From Aspidiotus rigidus (taxonomy: Eukaryota; Arthropoda; Insecta; Hemiptera; Diaspididae), in contig JAVHKY010000029.1 in assembly GCA_035079385.1 (NCBI GenBank), positions 8,556,001-8,620,000 of the forward strand: a stretch of 64,000 nt of DNA. The letters run 5' to 3'. The notes under the pieces are model-generated. The model saw only the letters and a list, made by a program, of their open reading frames with translations, ran no database searches and had not been told where the DNA came from. A program made the position numbers and the translations under genes. Numbering within the stretch: position 1 is the first letter of the stretch; each line of letters begins with the position of its first letter. Below, one piece after another: positions 36,468 through 46,839 of the stretch.

Positions 36468-37670
36468 CTCTTCTGTTTCCTGACGATGAAACTTTTCATA
36501 ATATGTACCTATGCGATCAAAATCTTGACAATCAGACATCGCGAGTTTCACCTTCCTCTTTCATGATGGGTATCGATTTCATCGAGTTTTGGATTACCTA
36601 AATAAAAACAAATTTTAAACGCATTACCTAAAAATAAAAGAATAGGTACCTACTTTCAAAATAAAGACGATGAGAACAGTCAACCAGAGTATACCTTTGT
36701 ACAAATTCCCAGAATGTATGAATGTCAGTTAAGGGTATGCTCTACCTAGTCACTCACACACACAAAATACACGTGTATAACACAAAATGATGTGTTGCGG
36801 GTGGCGATTTTTGCCCACGTATAACTAGCTATGAATAATGCACAGAATTTTTCAAAACATCATGTAATTATTCTTGAAGTTGAGTAAAACGCGGCTAATT
36901 ACTTAACAGCTTGCAGAATGTTCCGAGAAAGCGTCAGGAAACGTTCAAAGTTACGTCTAAAATAGCCGTATCAATTAATGAATGAAATTAGTCCGTGTAA
37001 ACCAATTAGCCCCATATTTCTGAGCTCCATTTACAAAAATCCACAGTATTGAGATATTTGATGCACTATTGAATTAATTATCTTTGGGCAGAATTCGCAA
37101 CACAGCACACAATTTTGTGAGTGTTTATGTGTTAGTGATTAGATAGAGCATACCCTTTAATGTCAATGATATATAGACTACCTACCGTAATTCTTCAGAT
37201 TTACTCGGGTGAATTATCATGTTGCGAGCCTATAGGACAAAGTTGGGTCTTTTCATTGATGATTTCGGCGGGCAATCTGGCGCTACCCTTCGTTGAGGAT
37301 AGAGAACTTCTGCTTCCAGATAACTATGATCTGAATTAGGAATTTGTAAATTTTTCTTTCCATCCCATTAGAAATATTCAGTAGCCTAAATCTACTTATT
37401 CCAGAGACTTGGAATAAATCCATAGTAGAAAATGAAAACTTTGGAAAACATCACAGAACATCTACATGGAACAAAATAACATTTTTCATAGGTATCTCAT
37501 ACTGGCTAGGACGAGGACGTCATTAAAATGGGAGTTTGTATTTTACACACCTATCGTGTAAACTGCACGTTGTTATAATTTGCTCGAGTAAAATGCACAC
37601 AATGTATTTTGCACACGCTTCTACAGTAGGAGTAGAGTGCACATCTTAAGATAAGACACTATTTTACAAT
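34672..37670. other. no supported gene; (AT)n at 36439
   Basis: Mostly repeat-free, with ATTA-containing AT-rich segments and scattered CpG around 35000-36000, which could be regulatory DNA. Contains (AT)14 at 36439-36467. The 101-codon minus-strand frame at 36041-36346 is preceded by an AG but has no recognised motif. Confidence 0.4.
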
Positions 37671-37869
37671 AGGTACGCTGGACTGCATGATAACAGCGAG
37701 ACAAGTTTTTGGCTGTAAGGTAGGAGAACGTTTCACGCAACATCGCGGAAACAGCGAGTCATGTCGGTACACATTGGTTATACACTCGCTGTCGCGCGAT
37801 GCTACGCGCGGAACATGTTTGTACCTTATTACCAGAAAGTTGTCTCGCTCTTATCAGTCCAGCGTACCT
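37671..37869. mobile_element. short inverted-repeat MITE (about 199 bp)
   Basis: Left terminus AGGTACGCTGGACTG and right terminus CAGTCCAGCGTACCT are exact reverse complements. Pairing continues imperfectly inward (AGCGAGACAA / TTGTCTCGCT). No transposase. The target duplication is unclear, possibly TA. Confidence 0.7.
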
Positions 37870-40800
37870 GTCATAATAGAGTGCCTTTGATTCACATTTG
37901 ACTTTATTAATGTGTTGTGGAACTACGCGCTCGTTCAATTTGGTACCCAGTGGTGCTTCGATAATCCTATTAAAGATACAATAACTTCTTCACTTGTCCA
38001 TCTATCTGCCTACCTACATCTATCTATCTATTGGTTCATTGTAATTGTTGCTTTCTGACGCCCCATCATCTATTTCCTTGGTTCATTCACAGACCCGACC
38101 ATATTCTTGCCTTGTGGGAGAAATGCTGTCATCAATTTTCTTGCACATGCAATCATTGGATTAGAGGTGAAGTGTCGACTCTTAAAATTGCAAGGAGCTG
38201 AAGCGGGCGAAAAGAGCCGAGGATCAGAGTCGAAGCTGGGAGCAGGAAACAAGGAACGGAGCTGCCCCAAGTAGTTCTAGAAAAGGTCCCCTCGTTTTTT
38301 TCGCACCTTTGGCCTCTTTGGCGTCTGTAGTCAGCCTAATGAGTGCATATGACGAAATACTAAAAACATTACAAAATGTAGAAATGATAAATTCAATAAT
38401 CCATTCAAATTTTCAAGTCTGAAGTAGTGTACGAACCAGCTGCACTGAAGAATTGAAGTTATTTAGCTGTCCAAAGACCAAGTTGTATTTCTCATCCTGA
38501 TGAAGGAGTAATCTCGACTCTAAAACATGGGATTTTTTATTCCATTTATTTCATCTGGTGGCAGTGCCTATTGAATTTTAGGTAATTACATATTTTATCA
38601 AAATACACAAGTCGTTTGGAGCGCTAGAATCAGCAAAACTGAGAAGAGAACCTAAGGTCTAGGCGTAATTTTTGAGAACTGAAAGCTAGAATAGCCAGCT
38701 TTCTTTGAAGAGCTAAGCAGCTCCAAAAAGCACCAAGTGCTCGCTCCAGAACTAGTTCCTGAGACTGGGACCGCTCTTTTGAGCTCTTTTGGGAACTTCA
38801 GATGCAGAGCAGAACTATGAACCGGAATAAGGTCCGGAATTTGGAGCTGTAATCTTAGGTCTTGGAGGGTGAAATCAAAAGGTGGCGGATCGTCTTTGGG
38901 AGTAGAACTGAAAGGAAGTAGAGTCCTTTGAAGAAATAATCGTGGGTTGTAGCACATTTTTTCTCAGTCGTGGTACATTATTTCAATCCTCATCTGACAA
39001 CACTGCCGCTTGCCACCAATATTTGATTCTCATAACAAATTTTTCCAAAAATCATACCCAGTAATTGGGTGGTCTTCAATTCTTAATGAATTATCGCAGG
39101 CAATTGCAAAACATTAGAGGACAAATTAATAATCAGAATAGTATGTACTCAAGTAGTACAACCATACGGTATAGGACCAGAAACAGAGTCAATCCGAAAT
39201 ATAAGTACAAGTAGAAAACACAGAAAATGGGTGATCCAAGGCACAATACACGTTCTGAGTGAATTGAATAGAATTAAATCCAATTACTTGTATCTTGTAT
39301 TGGGTTGCTAATCACTCTGTTTCCAGTCTTGGACAAACGAAGGCGTTGCAGAATCCAAAATAATCACCTACCATTTTTTTTTTCCCCTTGAGATGAAACC
39401 GGAAAGAAGCGGATTTTACAAACGGTCCATAGAAGTGTAACTGAGGAAGTGGAAACTTGGCGACTTTTGATACAGACAACACAATGGGACCACCTCAGTT
39501 GGATCTCGTGTAACTTGAGTGCAGAGTAAGGAACTGGTATGTATGAGAAACAAATTAAATCTATTTATTCTTCGACTTGAACTTTTACAGACTCTTCCCA
39601 GCATTGACAAGATGTGATCCAATAAATATTGTGCAAGGACGGATACAGTAGAAAGGCTAAGAGTCGAGTCTTGAGGAGCATGAGAAACTCAGAAACTATG
39701 AAAGAGAAGTAGCTAATTTCGAAGCGTAACTAGTAGGCCTATAGCGGCCCCTAAAAAACACGTTCATTTGCAAAGACAAAACCCAGAAAAACTACTCTTG
39801 AACAGATAAGGAATTTTCCACTCACTTTTTTCTTCACTTGCCACCTACCGGTACCTCTTAGAAAAATCAACTTCTCTTTAAAATACCTACAACCCTATTG
39901 ATTCATTTCTCCCATTTCCCTTTTGTATTTACCTAAATTTCACTTTTGAATTCCTTCAGCGGTAAATATAGAAACGTTAAACTTTCTTTTTTTCCTCTAT
40001 TTCGAAACGGTATTCTACTGTAGGAGAAAACTACAGTAATATACCTAGCTATTGTTGTGAACAATTTCGAAAATATAGACCTGAACCGAATAACTGACCC
40101 CATTTTCTTTTTTTTATAAGCATAACGATAAAGACCTCGATCCTGCAATATGTGATCTAGAAACTGCAGGCAGACACCCAAACAAACAATTAATAATTCT
40201 CTTCCATATTGTGTCGAAGGTGATGTTGGAGGCAATGATCTCTCACAATGAAAAACCTTTATCTATTCAAGTGAAAAAGGGACAACCCTACTTGTGCTAA
40301 GAATTACGGTAAGCAGTTCGAATACTGCAATAATTCTTTTATTATCGTTGATAGGCACGCGACTGTGACGTAAGACCAGGATTATACTTTTCGCAAAATG
40401 ATTCACATTATTATAGGCCTAGTAAACGTGAACGAACGTAAAATGTGGACAGCCGCATTTCCTCTCTACGCACGCAAAAATTTTTGGTTTATCATTAGCC
40501 ATTTCTTGAATGCAGCACGTGTTAGGACAGACTGCATTACAAGACGGCTACATTTATTTCCTTTAGAAATTCGATAACATTCCTCTTTTAGTATTCATGT
40601 AGCCATACATACGGGACGAAGGGATAGACATACAAAAAAAGGTTAGAACACCTGTTTGCTAAGATTGTTTAAAATATTAGAACATTTTCTTCTTACGTCC
40701 TTCTAGAGAAACCATTTTCTCTAAACCATTTTCTCTATCATTGTTCACCTCAAAGGTCCAAAGAAGTGCAGTACAGATACGTAATTAATGAAAGATACAA

Positions 40801-42069
40801 TTTCTCTTTCCTATTTCCACATTAAGTGAACATGAGTAGGAAGAGGTTCCAAGAAATTTAGATTCAAAATGACACAAACTTCACGACTGTAACAACAATG
40901 ATTAAAGGAAGTTTGTTTCATCTTTTTTTCCTTTCGTGCGAAGAAAGATTACGGTTTTATGCTTGACTAGCAGAAAACACATCTTTTCACACACTTTCTC
41001 GCAAACTATTTTTTTTTTGTACACAAATGGAAGAATGGTTGTATTCGCAGTCAGGTATATGTATACCTGCGATTTCCAGCCGACGGTCGGACACCAAGGG
41101 AGATGCATTATACGACCTACACGGACGAAGGATTAAACGTTCTAAGCGGAAAAGGGATCTTTATAGGAGGCCTTCCTGTACGGATTGCAAATTCTTCCAC
41201 GTTTATATGTTATAGCTCGTAAGGTGCAACGATTCAGGACGAGTTATCGGAAGGGGGGAAAAGAAGGAAGGGTAGGTCAATCCGGTTCATATAAAACAGT
41301 CCAGACAAGAATCTTGATTCGGCTGCGGTGCGCGTCACATCATCCTAAAACCTTTTATCAACTTTTCGACTATAAAAGTCAGGTATTGCTCGCGACACAG
41401 TTGGGACGACTAAACCAGAGAATGAATTTTGACGTTTTAGATCACCGTGAGGCTACTAAAAAAATTTTAGGTTCCTTATACATATTTATTGATACATTTT
41501 TATACAGTATTTAATCATAACGTTTTTTTCTTTCTTTGTCAGCTCAACTCCTCCAAAACTAATGAGTGGATTTTTTCATACTTGGTTAAATTATAGTCAA
41601 GCATAGGTGTCACTAGCGGGTGTATGGATATGAAATTTGCATTTTTCATTGAATTTAATCCTCCCCCCTTCACTTATTAACACTTTCTCCCGTTCATATA
41701 AGTAGAAACATGGGCAAAATTCCTTCCAAGTTCTCTTCTATTGCTCAAAATTTGAAAATTTTTCCAGCCGCTGAACTAAGTAATGCTGGAAGCAAGGCAA
41801 GGCGATATGCAGAGCAACGAGGGGAGAGTGCGGAAAGAAAAAAAACGGAGTGAATCGAATGAGATATGAATTGATAAACAGAGAAATGTGTAGTATAAAC
41901 TTGAGATAGATCAGAACAGGTATCTTCGAGCAGTACCAAGCGACTCTGTAAAAGGGCAAGTTACTATATGGACGCACAAGTATCTATGAAATATCTCATA
42001 ACCACGACGACAAAAGATATCAAAACAGGATGCTGTATGTCTGAGGAAATTCGATTAAAGTAAATGGGG
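37870..42069. other. no supported gene; AGCTCC-rich degenerate repeats
   Basis: Stretches at about 38160-38280 and 38650-38950 are unusually rich in GAGCT/AGCTCC words. They look like degenerate hAT-type MITE interiors, but no termini were found. A TCTA-rich patch lies at about 38000-38030. The open frames in between are not supported. Confidence 0.4.
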
Positions 42070-42206
42070 AGGAATTCTCCGCAAACATTTTCGGGAAATG
42101 CCTGAAATTCTTGATCGTTCTCAAATATACCTATGACGTGCCAGTACAGCGACCGGCGGTACTTAACTGCCAACTAGTCTAATCCGCTCCCAACTTGATT
42201 ACGGTT

Positions 42207-42281
42207 ACATGAAAATATATTCAAGAGAGTAAAAATGCAGAAGCATGAATAGCCGTATCTTGAAGGATCGAATTAATTCCA
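42207..42281 (+). mobile_element. 75-bp Penelope-like fragment with 12-bp target duplication
   Basis: TTGATTACGGTT occurs at 42195-42206 and again at 42282-42293, and removing the interval restores the LINE frame (LDYG). The insert contains ATGAAAATATATTCAAGAGA and ATGAATAGCCGTA. Both are shared with the Penelope relic at 57.1-58.0 kb, where they lie in opposite relative orientation. Confidence 0.75.
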
Positions 42282-42724
42282 TTGATTACGGTTTTTCAAT
42301 TTACATTCACTGCAATGAGACCAACTTGAAATTGCTGGAGCTTCAATTGGCGCTTCACGCGCTATACATCAGCTCTTCCCTCAACCTGTGCGCCGAAGCA
42401 AATGTTCTACTTTCCGTTACCGCGCTCTCTGGTCTCAATAGCCCAACACTCAAATCTTCCTACCTTTTCAAATGCTCTTGGCCTATGTAATTCCCCTGTT
42501 CTATCGCTTAAACCCCACCTAGGCACTCATCTCAGACAGGCCCTTCTTTTTTGCTTTTCCTTCTACTCCCCCTTGGTTAACTTCCGTCCCTGACTCCATC
42601 TCGATCTTGAGTATTGAAATTCCCGAAACAGACAACTTTCAACATCATTTTCTCGGAATCTCCCACCCACCTTCCCCATCGCACGGATGGGTTGAAATAG
42701 GGACCCAGAACTGAATATCGTTGC

Positions 42725-43045
42725 CCTCGGATACAAAACTCGTAACTCCAATTTATCAGGATATGAACAAACCTCGTAACTCCATTTTGTCGGAAGATAA
42801 ACAAACCTCGTACCTTCAGTTTTTGAAATTTTACAGGAGCGACAAAAAACTGTTTATTGCAGTTTGCAAAGGACAGCAAAAAACGGAGTTCCGAGGTTTG
42901 TTTTCTTCAATTTTTCAAATGACCATTGATTTTTCAAGTTCGATAAAAATTGGAGTTACAAAGGTTTGTTCATCTCCCGACAAAATGGAGTTACGAGGTT
43001 TGTTCATCTCCGGATAAATTGGAGGTACGAGTTTTGTATCCGAGG
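42725..43045. mobile_element. foldback MITE inserted in the LINE RNase H domain
   Basis: A 321-bp element with inverted arms of about 100 bp. It starts CCTCGGATACAAAACTCGTA and ends with a near-exact complement (...GTTTTGTATCCGAGG). The arms contain repeated AACAAACCTCGTAACTCCA-type words. It splits the LINE RNase H reading after TDG.K. The target duplication is not obvious. Confidence 0.8.
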
Positions 43046-43761
43046 ACGACGATATATGCAGTCTTCATTCTGAGTAACATCTCATCTTTTTGTATGAGAA
43101 ACACCACTCCCATATTGACCGCCGAACTTACCACTATATTCGTTTGCCTCTCTCTTCCTACACGCTTCTCTCCTCCCCACAAATTCCTCATACTATCTGA
43201 TCCTTTCTTGTCCTTACTTGCTACCCAAGACCCTCATTCTACCAATTCTGTTGTTCAATGAATTCTCATTGATATACACTTGTTAGATTCTTTCTCATCC
43301 TCCATCTTTTTTCCGTGAATAACAGGACACATCAATCTTAAGGAACACGACGCAGTGGACTTTGCCACAAAATAGTCACTGCGCTCACACTCCATAACTA
43401 ATCCTCCCCTCCCCCGTATGCACTCAAACCATATGACTGCTTCCTCTCTTCCTAACAAGATTTTTGATCCTCCTCAATCTCCAACAAGCTTCAATCTACA
43501 TACTTGATTTACTTCAAACCACCCTTCTCAAAGCAAAGAAGTCATCCTAACACGTCTCGGTACAGGCCATACTTGTCTCACAAGACCCTCGCTTCCACCC
43601 CTTATGCCAATATTCCAGTGCTGATTTCTTGTCTTGCCCAGCTCACAAAGACACACCGTTTCACCATTTTATCTCTCCCTCCATCACAGACTATCTTTCA
43701 AAAAATCATGAGAAAGTCATTAGCACGATAAACTAACTACCTCTGATTCTCTTATTGTACC

Positions 43762-43834
43762 CATCTGCTCACTCCGAGCCCCAGAGCCCATAATGCCTAA
43801 GACTTAGAAATTATGTGCTCGGAGTGAGCAGATG
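43762..43834. repeat. perfect 18-bp inverted repeat at LINE 3' end
   Basis: CATCTGCTCACTCCGAGC (43762-43779) and its exact complement (43817-43834) are separated by 37 bases. A related antisense copy (TGCTTGGAGTGGGGAGATGG, 50845) borders the second LINE relic. This suggests that two LINE tails meet head to head here. Confidence 0.7.
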
Positions 43835-44134
43835 AGCACACACTTAGGATAAATGCAACGCTGGGGCTCGTTAATTTAATAATTTTTTTTTTTTTTAATT
43901 GGAGAAGAAAGTAGTAAGAAAGCAAGCGAGAGGCATGAAAAAAAAAATATTCTGACAGAGTCAACATTTGAGACGTAGCAATGTAGAGAGTTATGAAGGG
44001 CAATTTGATAAGATTACTATCTGCCTTTGCTCTTCTTCTGTCATTTACCAAATCTAAGCTCTCATCGCTCATCCAAGGTTCAGATTTCTTTGATTAAGCT
44101 TGGCATTAGTTTTGCCAGACGTCAAGTGCCAACG

Positions 44135-44690
44135 GATAAAAATCTTCTAATATATAAAGCAGAAAGTTTGTCAGTCTGTCTGCGTCTGTCCTTTTATAAC
44201 TCGAGAATCGCTGTACCTATCGACTTGAAATCTTCGCCACATATTTGTATTAATGCAGAACAAATTTTAAACATGAATGAAAATTTTAGCTCCTGTAGAA
44301 AGAAATTTCTTTTTAAAAATTGTGTGTCCTCGCTATACGCGTCATTTGAAGCAATTTGATTCATTGAAGAAAAATACCAACAGTCTATTCCACGAGAGTT
44401 TGCCATTATAGAGGATAGGCAACCCACGTCACTCACGCTTGTTTTACCTTACGGAATGCGAATGGAATGCGGGTCCCCCGTGATTTATAGTGGCAAACTC
44501 TCGTGGAATAGACTGTACACGCAACTGTCTATTGTATTTCTCTTCTGCTCTCACATCCTATACTCTTTAAAACCGGATTTTAGTGCTACCTGCAGCACGT
44601 TAGAGGTGTGTTCTTTTTATTTTCTTAACGTTACCGGAAGTACGGAAATCTTCTATTATTTAAAGTAGAATGTTTATCTGTCGGTGTGGT
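44135..44690. repeat. Helitron-like terminal repeats enclosing a perfect hairpin
   Basis: AATCTTCTAATATATAAAGC at 44142 and AATCTTCTATTATTTAAAGT at 44648 begin two diverged direct copies, both continuing AGAA.GTTT.TC.GTC. This AT-rich TCT..TATATAAA start followed by TCTGTCTG is common at ends of arthropod Helitron/Helentron elements, so the assignment is inferred. Between them an exact 25-bp inverted repeat (44381-44405 with 44491-44515, starting CAGTCTATTCCACGAGAG) forms a stem with an 85-base loop. Confidence 0.45.
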
Positions 44691-44875
44691 GAACATGGGA
44701 CGCGACTGCGACGACGATGATATGTGACGTGGAGTATTTTTTGAAAATCTTATTTTTATTCGTGTAAAGTTTTAGATAAACTTCAACGTTCTGGCTCCTT
44801 CTGGATGGAGTAATGAGCAAAAAAAATTCGGAAAAGACGAGGAATTTCGTTGTAGTAAAACTGCTTCTCACTGTA

Positions 44876-45410
44876 GATGCAAAAGAGGAGGAGGAGGCAC
44901 AAGATACGTAACAGTGAAGAACTTTTTGTGGTGACTCACAAATTATAATGTCAAATATAACCCACATAAAACAAAAAATTTTAGTTGAAAGAAAAAGAAA
45001 AATAATTTTGTTAGTAGAAATTAAACAGAAAAGTGGTCGGAATAGGGTCAAAAAGAACAAAAACTATGGAAAATTTGGAAAAAATGAAGAAATTTAGATT
45101 AAAACCAATGAGAAACGACTAAAGAGTTACCTACTACCGGTTTTAGTACCTCAAGATGGTCGTCTCGCACGGCCGAAACCGGTAGTAAATAATTCTTTAG
45201 TCGTTTCTCATTGGTTTTAATCTAAAATTTCATCATTTTTTCCAAAATTTTTCATAGTTTTCGTTCTTTTTGACCCTATTATTTTCCTTTCCTTTTTCTT
45301 TAAACTAAAATTTTGTGTTTTATGTAGGTTATATTTGACATTATGATTTGTGATTCACGACAAAAAGTGCTTTACTGTCACGTGTCTTGTGCCTCCTCCT
45401 CCTTTGCATC
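44876..45410. mobile_element. foldback element, arms about 250 bp
   Basis: A 535-bp near-palindrome. The left end GATGCAAAAGAGGAGGAGGA pairs with the right end CCTCCTCCTCCTTTGCATC. Pairing continues through TATAATGTCAAATATAACCC and the central arms (ATTAAAACCAATGAGAAACG and its complement). A short asymmetric centre with CGGTTTTAGTACC...CGAAACCGG completes it. Any minus-strand open frame here is a by-product. Confidence 0.8.
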
Positions 45411-45868
45411 AATATGGCTCGTACACTTGAGGATTCTATTATTCTCACTGTAAACGTTGTTCCAAATGTTTTAACGCGTTTAAGCTTCACATTTCTGAAA
45501 ATTCAAGTATTGTAATAACTCGAATTTTGCTCATTTCTATGAAAAATTGATGAGAACAAAAACTGTAGCACCTGTAATTTCCTTTCGAATTAGTCTAATT
45601 TCAGATTTACAGGAGAAATTTGGGAACTATTGCTATTTTAACTGATACGTATTCCTTATCACTGTCTTCACACAGAGAGAGCATTTAAACCGGTTACTCT
45701 GGATATAAATCTATATAGAGACTACTATTCAAGTTTTACGTAGTTTTATATTGTAGTTTCCATTGTAATGAATCCAATTTTCGATTTCAAAAAGAGACGT
45801 TTCTGTAAAATAATTTCTTGAAAATTCGCTCTTCTTTTGTGATACCAGTAATTATGCATCAGGTAAAT

Positions 45869-46012
45869 ATCGTCGTCAGACTTTGAAACCACCTAATAAA
45901 AGGTACCGAGTTCGAGAGAGAAATGTGAAAAGTACATCTGTTTCGCATACAAACAACGACTAAGTGCATCTCATACGTTCGTGCAGACTGGAAGTATGGC
46001 TGGTTTTCAACA
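45869..46012 (+). repeat. direct repeat, left copy (pair at 46681-46835)
   Basis: ATCGTCGTCAGACTTTGAAA begins a segment repeated at 46681 (about 812 bp away) with roughly 75-80 percent identity by eye. Shared blocks include GAAA.TACATC..GTTTC and CGACT.AGTGC.TCTCAT. This could be a decayed terminal repeat pair or a tandem duplication with later insertions. Confidence 0.55.
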
Positions 46013-46036
46013 GGGAACCTATTTAATGGAGAGGAG

Positions 46037-46231
46037 CAGTGTCGTGCTGGCCCGGCCGGGAGACCGGGGATCCCCGGGGGCCCGGCCGCCTGAGAATGTT
46101 TTATGGGGCCCGGCCGCCCACGAGAAAATTCTTGAAAGTTTGAGTTTGACCGCGCGCACGAAAAAAAATAGTTTTTGGATGCCCGACGAGCTGGTTACCC
46201 GGCCTACAAAATGTGAGCCAGCACGACACTG
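46037..46231. repeat. GC-rich inverted-repeat unit
   Basis: CAGTGTCGTGCTGGC (46037-46051) pairs exactly with 46217-46231. The interior is strikingly GC-rich for this window (GGCCCGGCCGGG, GGGGATCCCCGGGGGCCCGG). A related piece is at 490-520. It is not rRNA as far as I can see. Confidence 0.6.
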
Positions 46232-46279
46232 GAGAGGAGGGGGTTAATTGAAGAAAAATCACGGGCGCTGGCCGCCCCG

Positions 46280-46500
46280 GCAAAACGTGGGACTTGGACA
46301 AATTTCGACCTCCAAGCTATATATGATAAAAGCAGGACGTAAAGATTTCAAATATTGATTTCGACCCCGGAGCTATAGGAGATGGGAGAGGGATTTGAAA
46401 AAATTTCGACTCTCAAATTATATATGATGGAAGGACTTGAAAATTTTCGAATAGTGAGCTGTATTTGATAGGAGGGGTGGGGAGGGGGGAGACTTGGAGA
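46280..46500 (-). repeat. degenerate minisatellite, family of 63317-63960
   Basis: Four diverged units each contain a variant of TTTCGAC..C.AGCTATATATGAT followed by a GGA...ACTTG run. The minus strand matches the units at 63430-63590 (CAAGTCCCC..TCCT.TCATATATAGCTC..GAGTCGAAA). Confidence 0.6.
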
Positions 46501-46680
46501 AATATGGACTTCCAAGTTCAAACTCCCAAGGTAGTGAGAAACAAAGTTGAATCTTTATTAATTAAAAAAAGTATAAACAAAGAAACCCTCATAAAACAGA
46601 TTCACTATTGGCCTCGATTAATACAGTTAATGAAGGCAATATCCTGAGCAGTTAACAAAATAAGCGGCAAGTTATCAGTC

Positions 46681-46835
46681 ATCGTCGTCAGAGTTTGAAA
46701 CTACCTAGGAAAAGGTACTGGGTTTGAGAAAGAATTGTGAAAATTACATCCGGTTTCTCATATAGGAAACGACTGAGTGCGTCTCATGCCTCTATACAGA
46801 CTGATGTAATGCTTCAGGGGTATGGCAGGTTTTTT
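46681..46835 (+). repeat. direct repeat, right copy
   Basis: Partner of 45869-46012. It begins ATCGTCGTCAGAGTTTGAAA and ends near GGTATGGCAGGTTT, matching GTATGGCTGGTTT at the end of the left copy. Confidence 0.55.
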
Positions 46836-46839
46836 ACCT

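Larger units (their letters stand above)
42070..43760 (+). mobile_element. LINE relic (RT thumb, RNase H, C-terminal region), plus strand
   Basis: Remains of a non-LTR retrotransposon with an RNase H domain after the reverse transcriptase (I/R1/LOA-like group). In shifting frames it reads LIRSQLDYG, the RT thumb end, near 42180. It then reads ETNLKLLELQL...EANVL, then TDGLK (RNase H TDGSK motif) near 42683, NTTPILTAEL near 43115, HINLKEHDAVDFATK near 43330, and SKEVILTRLGTGHT near 43533. Many stops and frameshifts show it is dead. It is interrupted by two younger insertions (42207-42281 and 42725-43045). Confidence 0.75.

Noticed and set aside
46050..46110. GC-rich block resembling rDNA
   Set aside because: It is an inverted-repeat unit of a dispersed repeat family; no conserved rRNA segments are visible.
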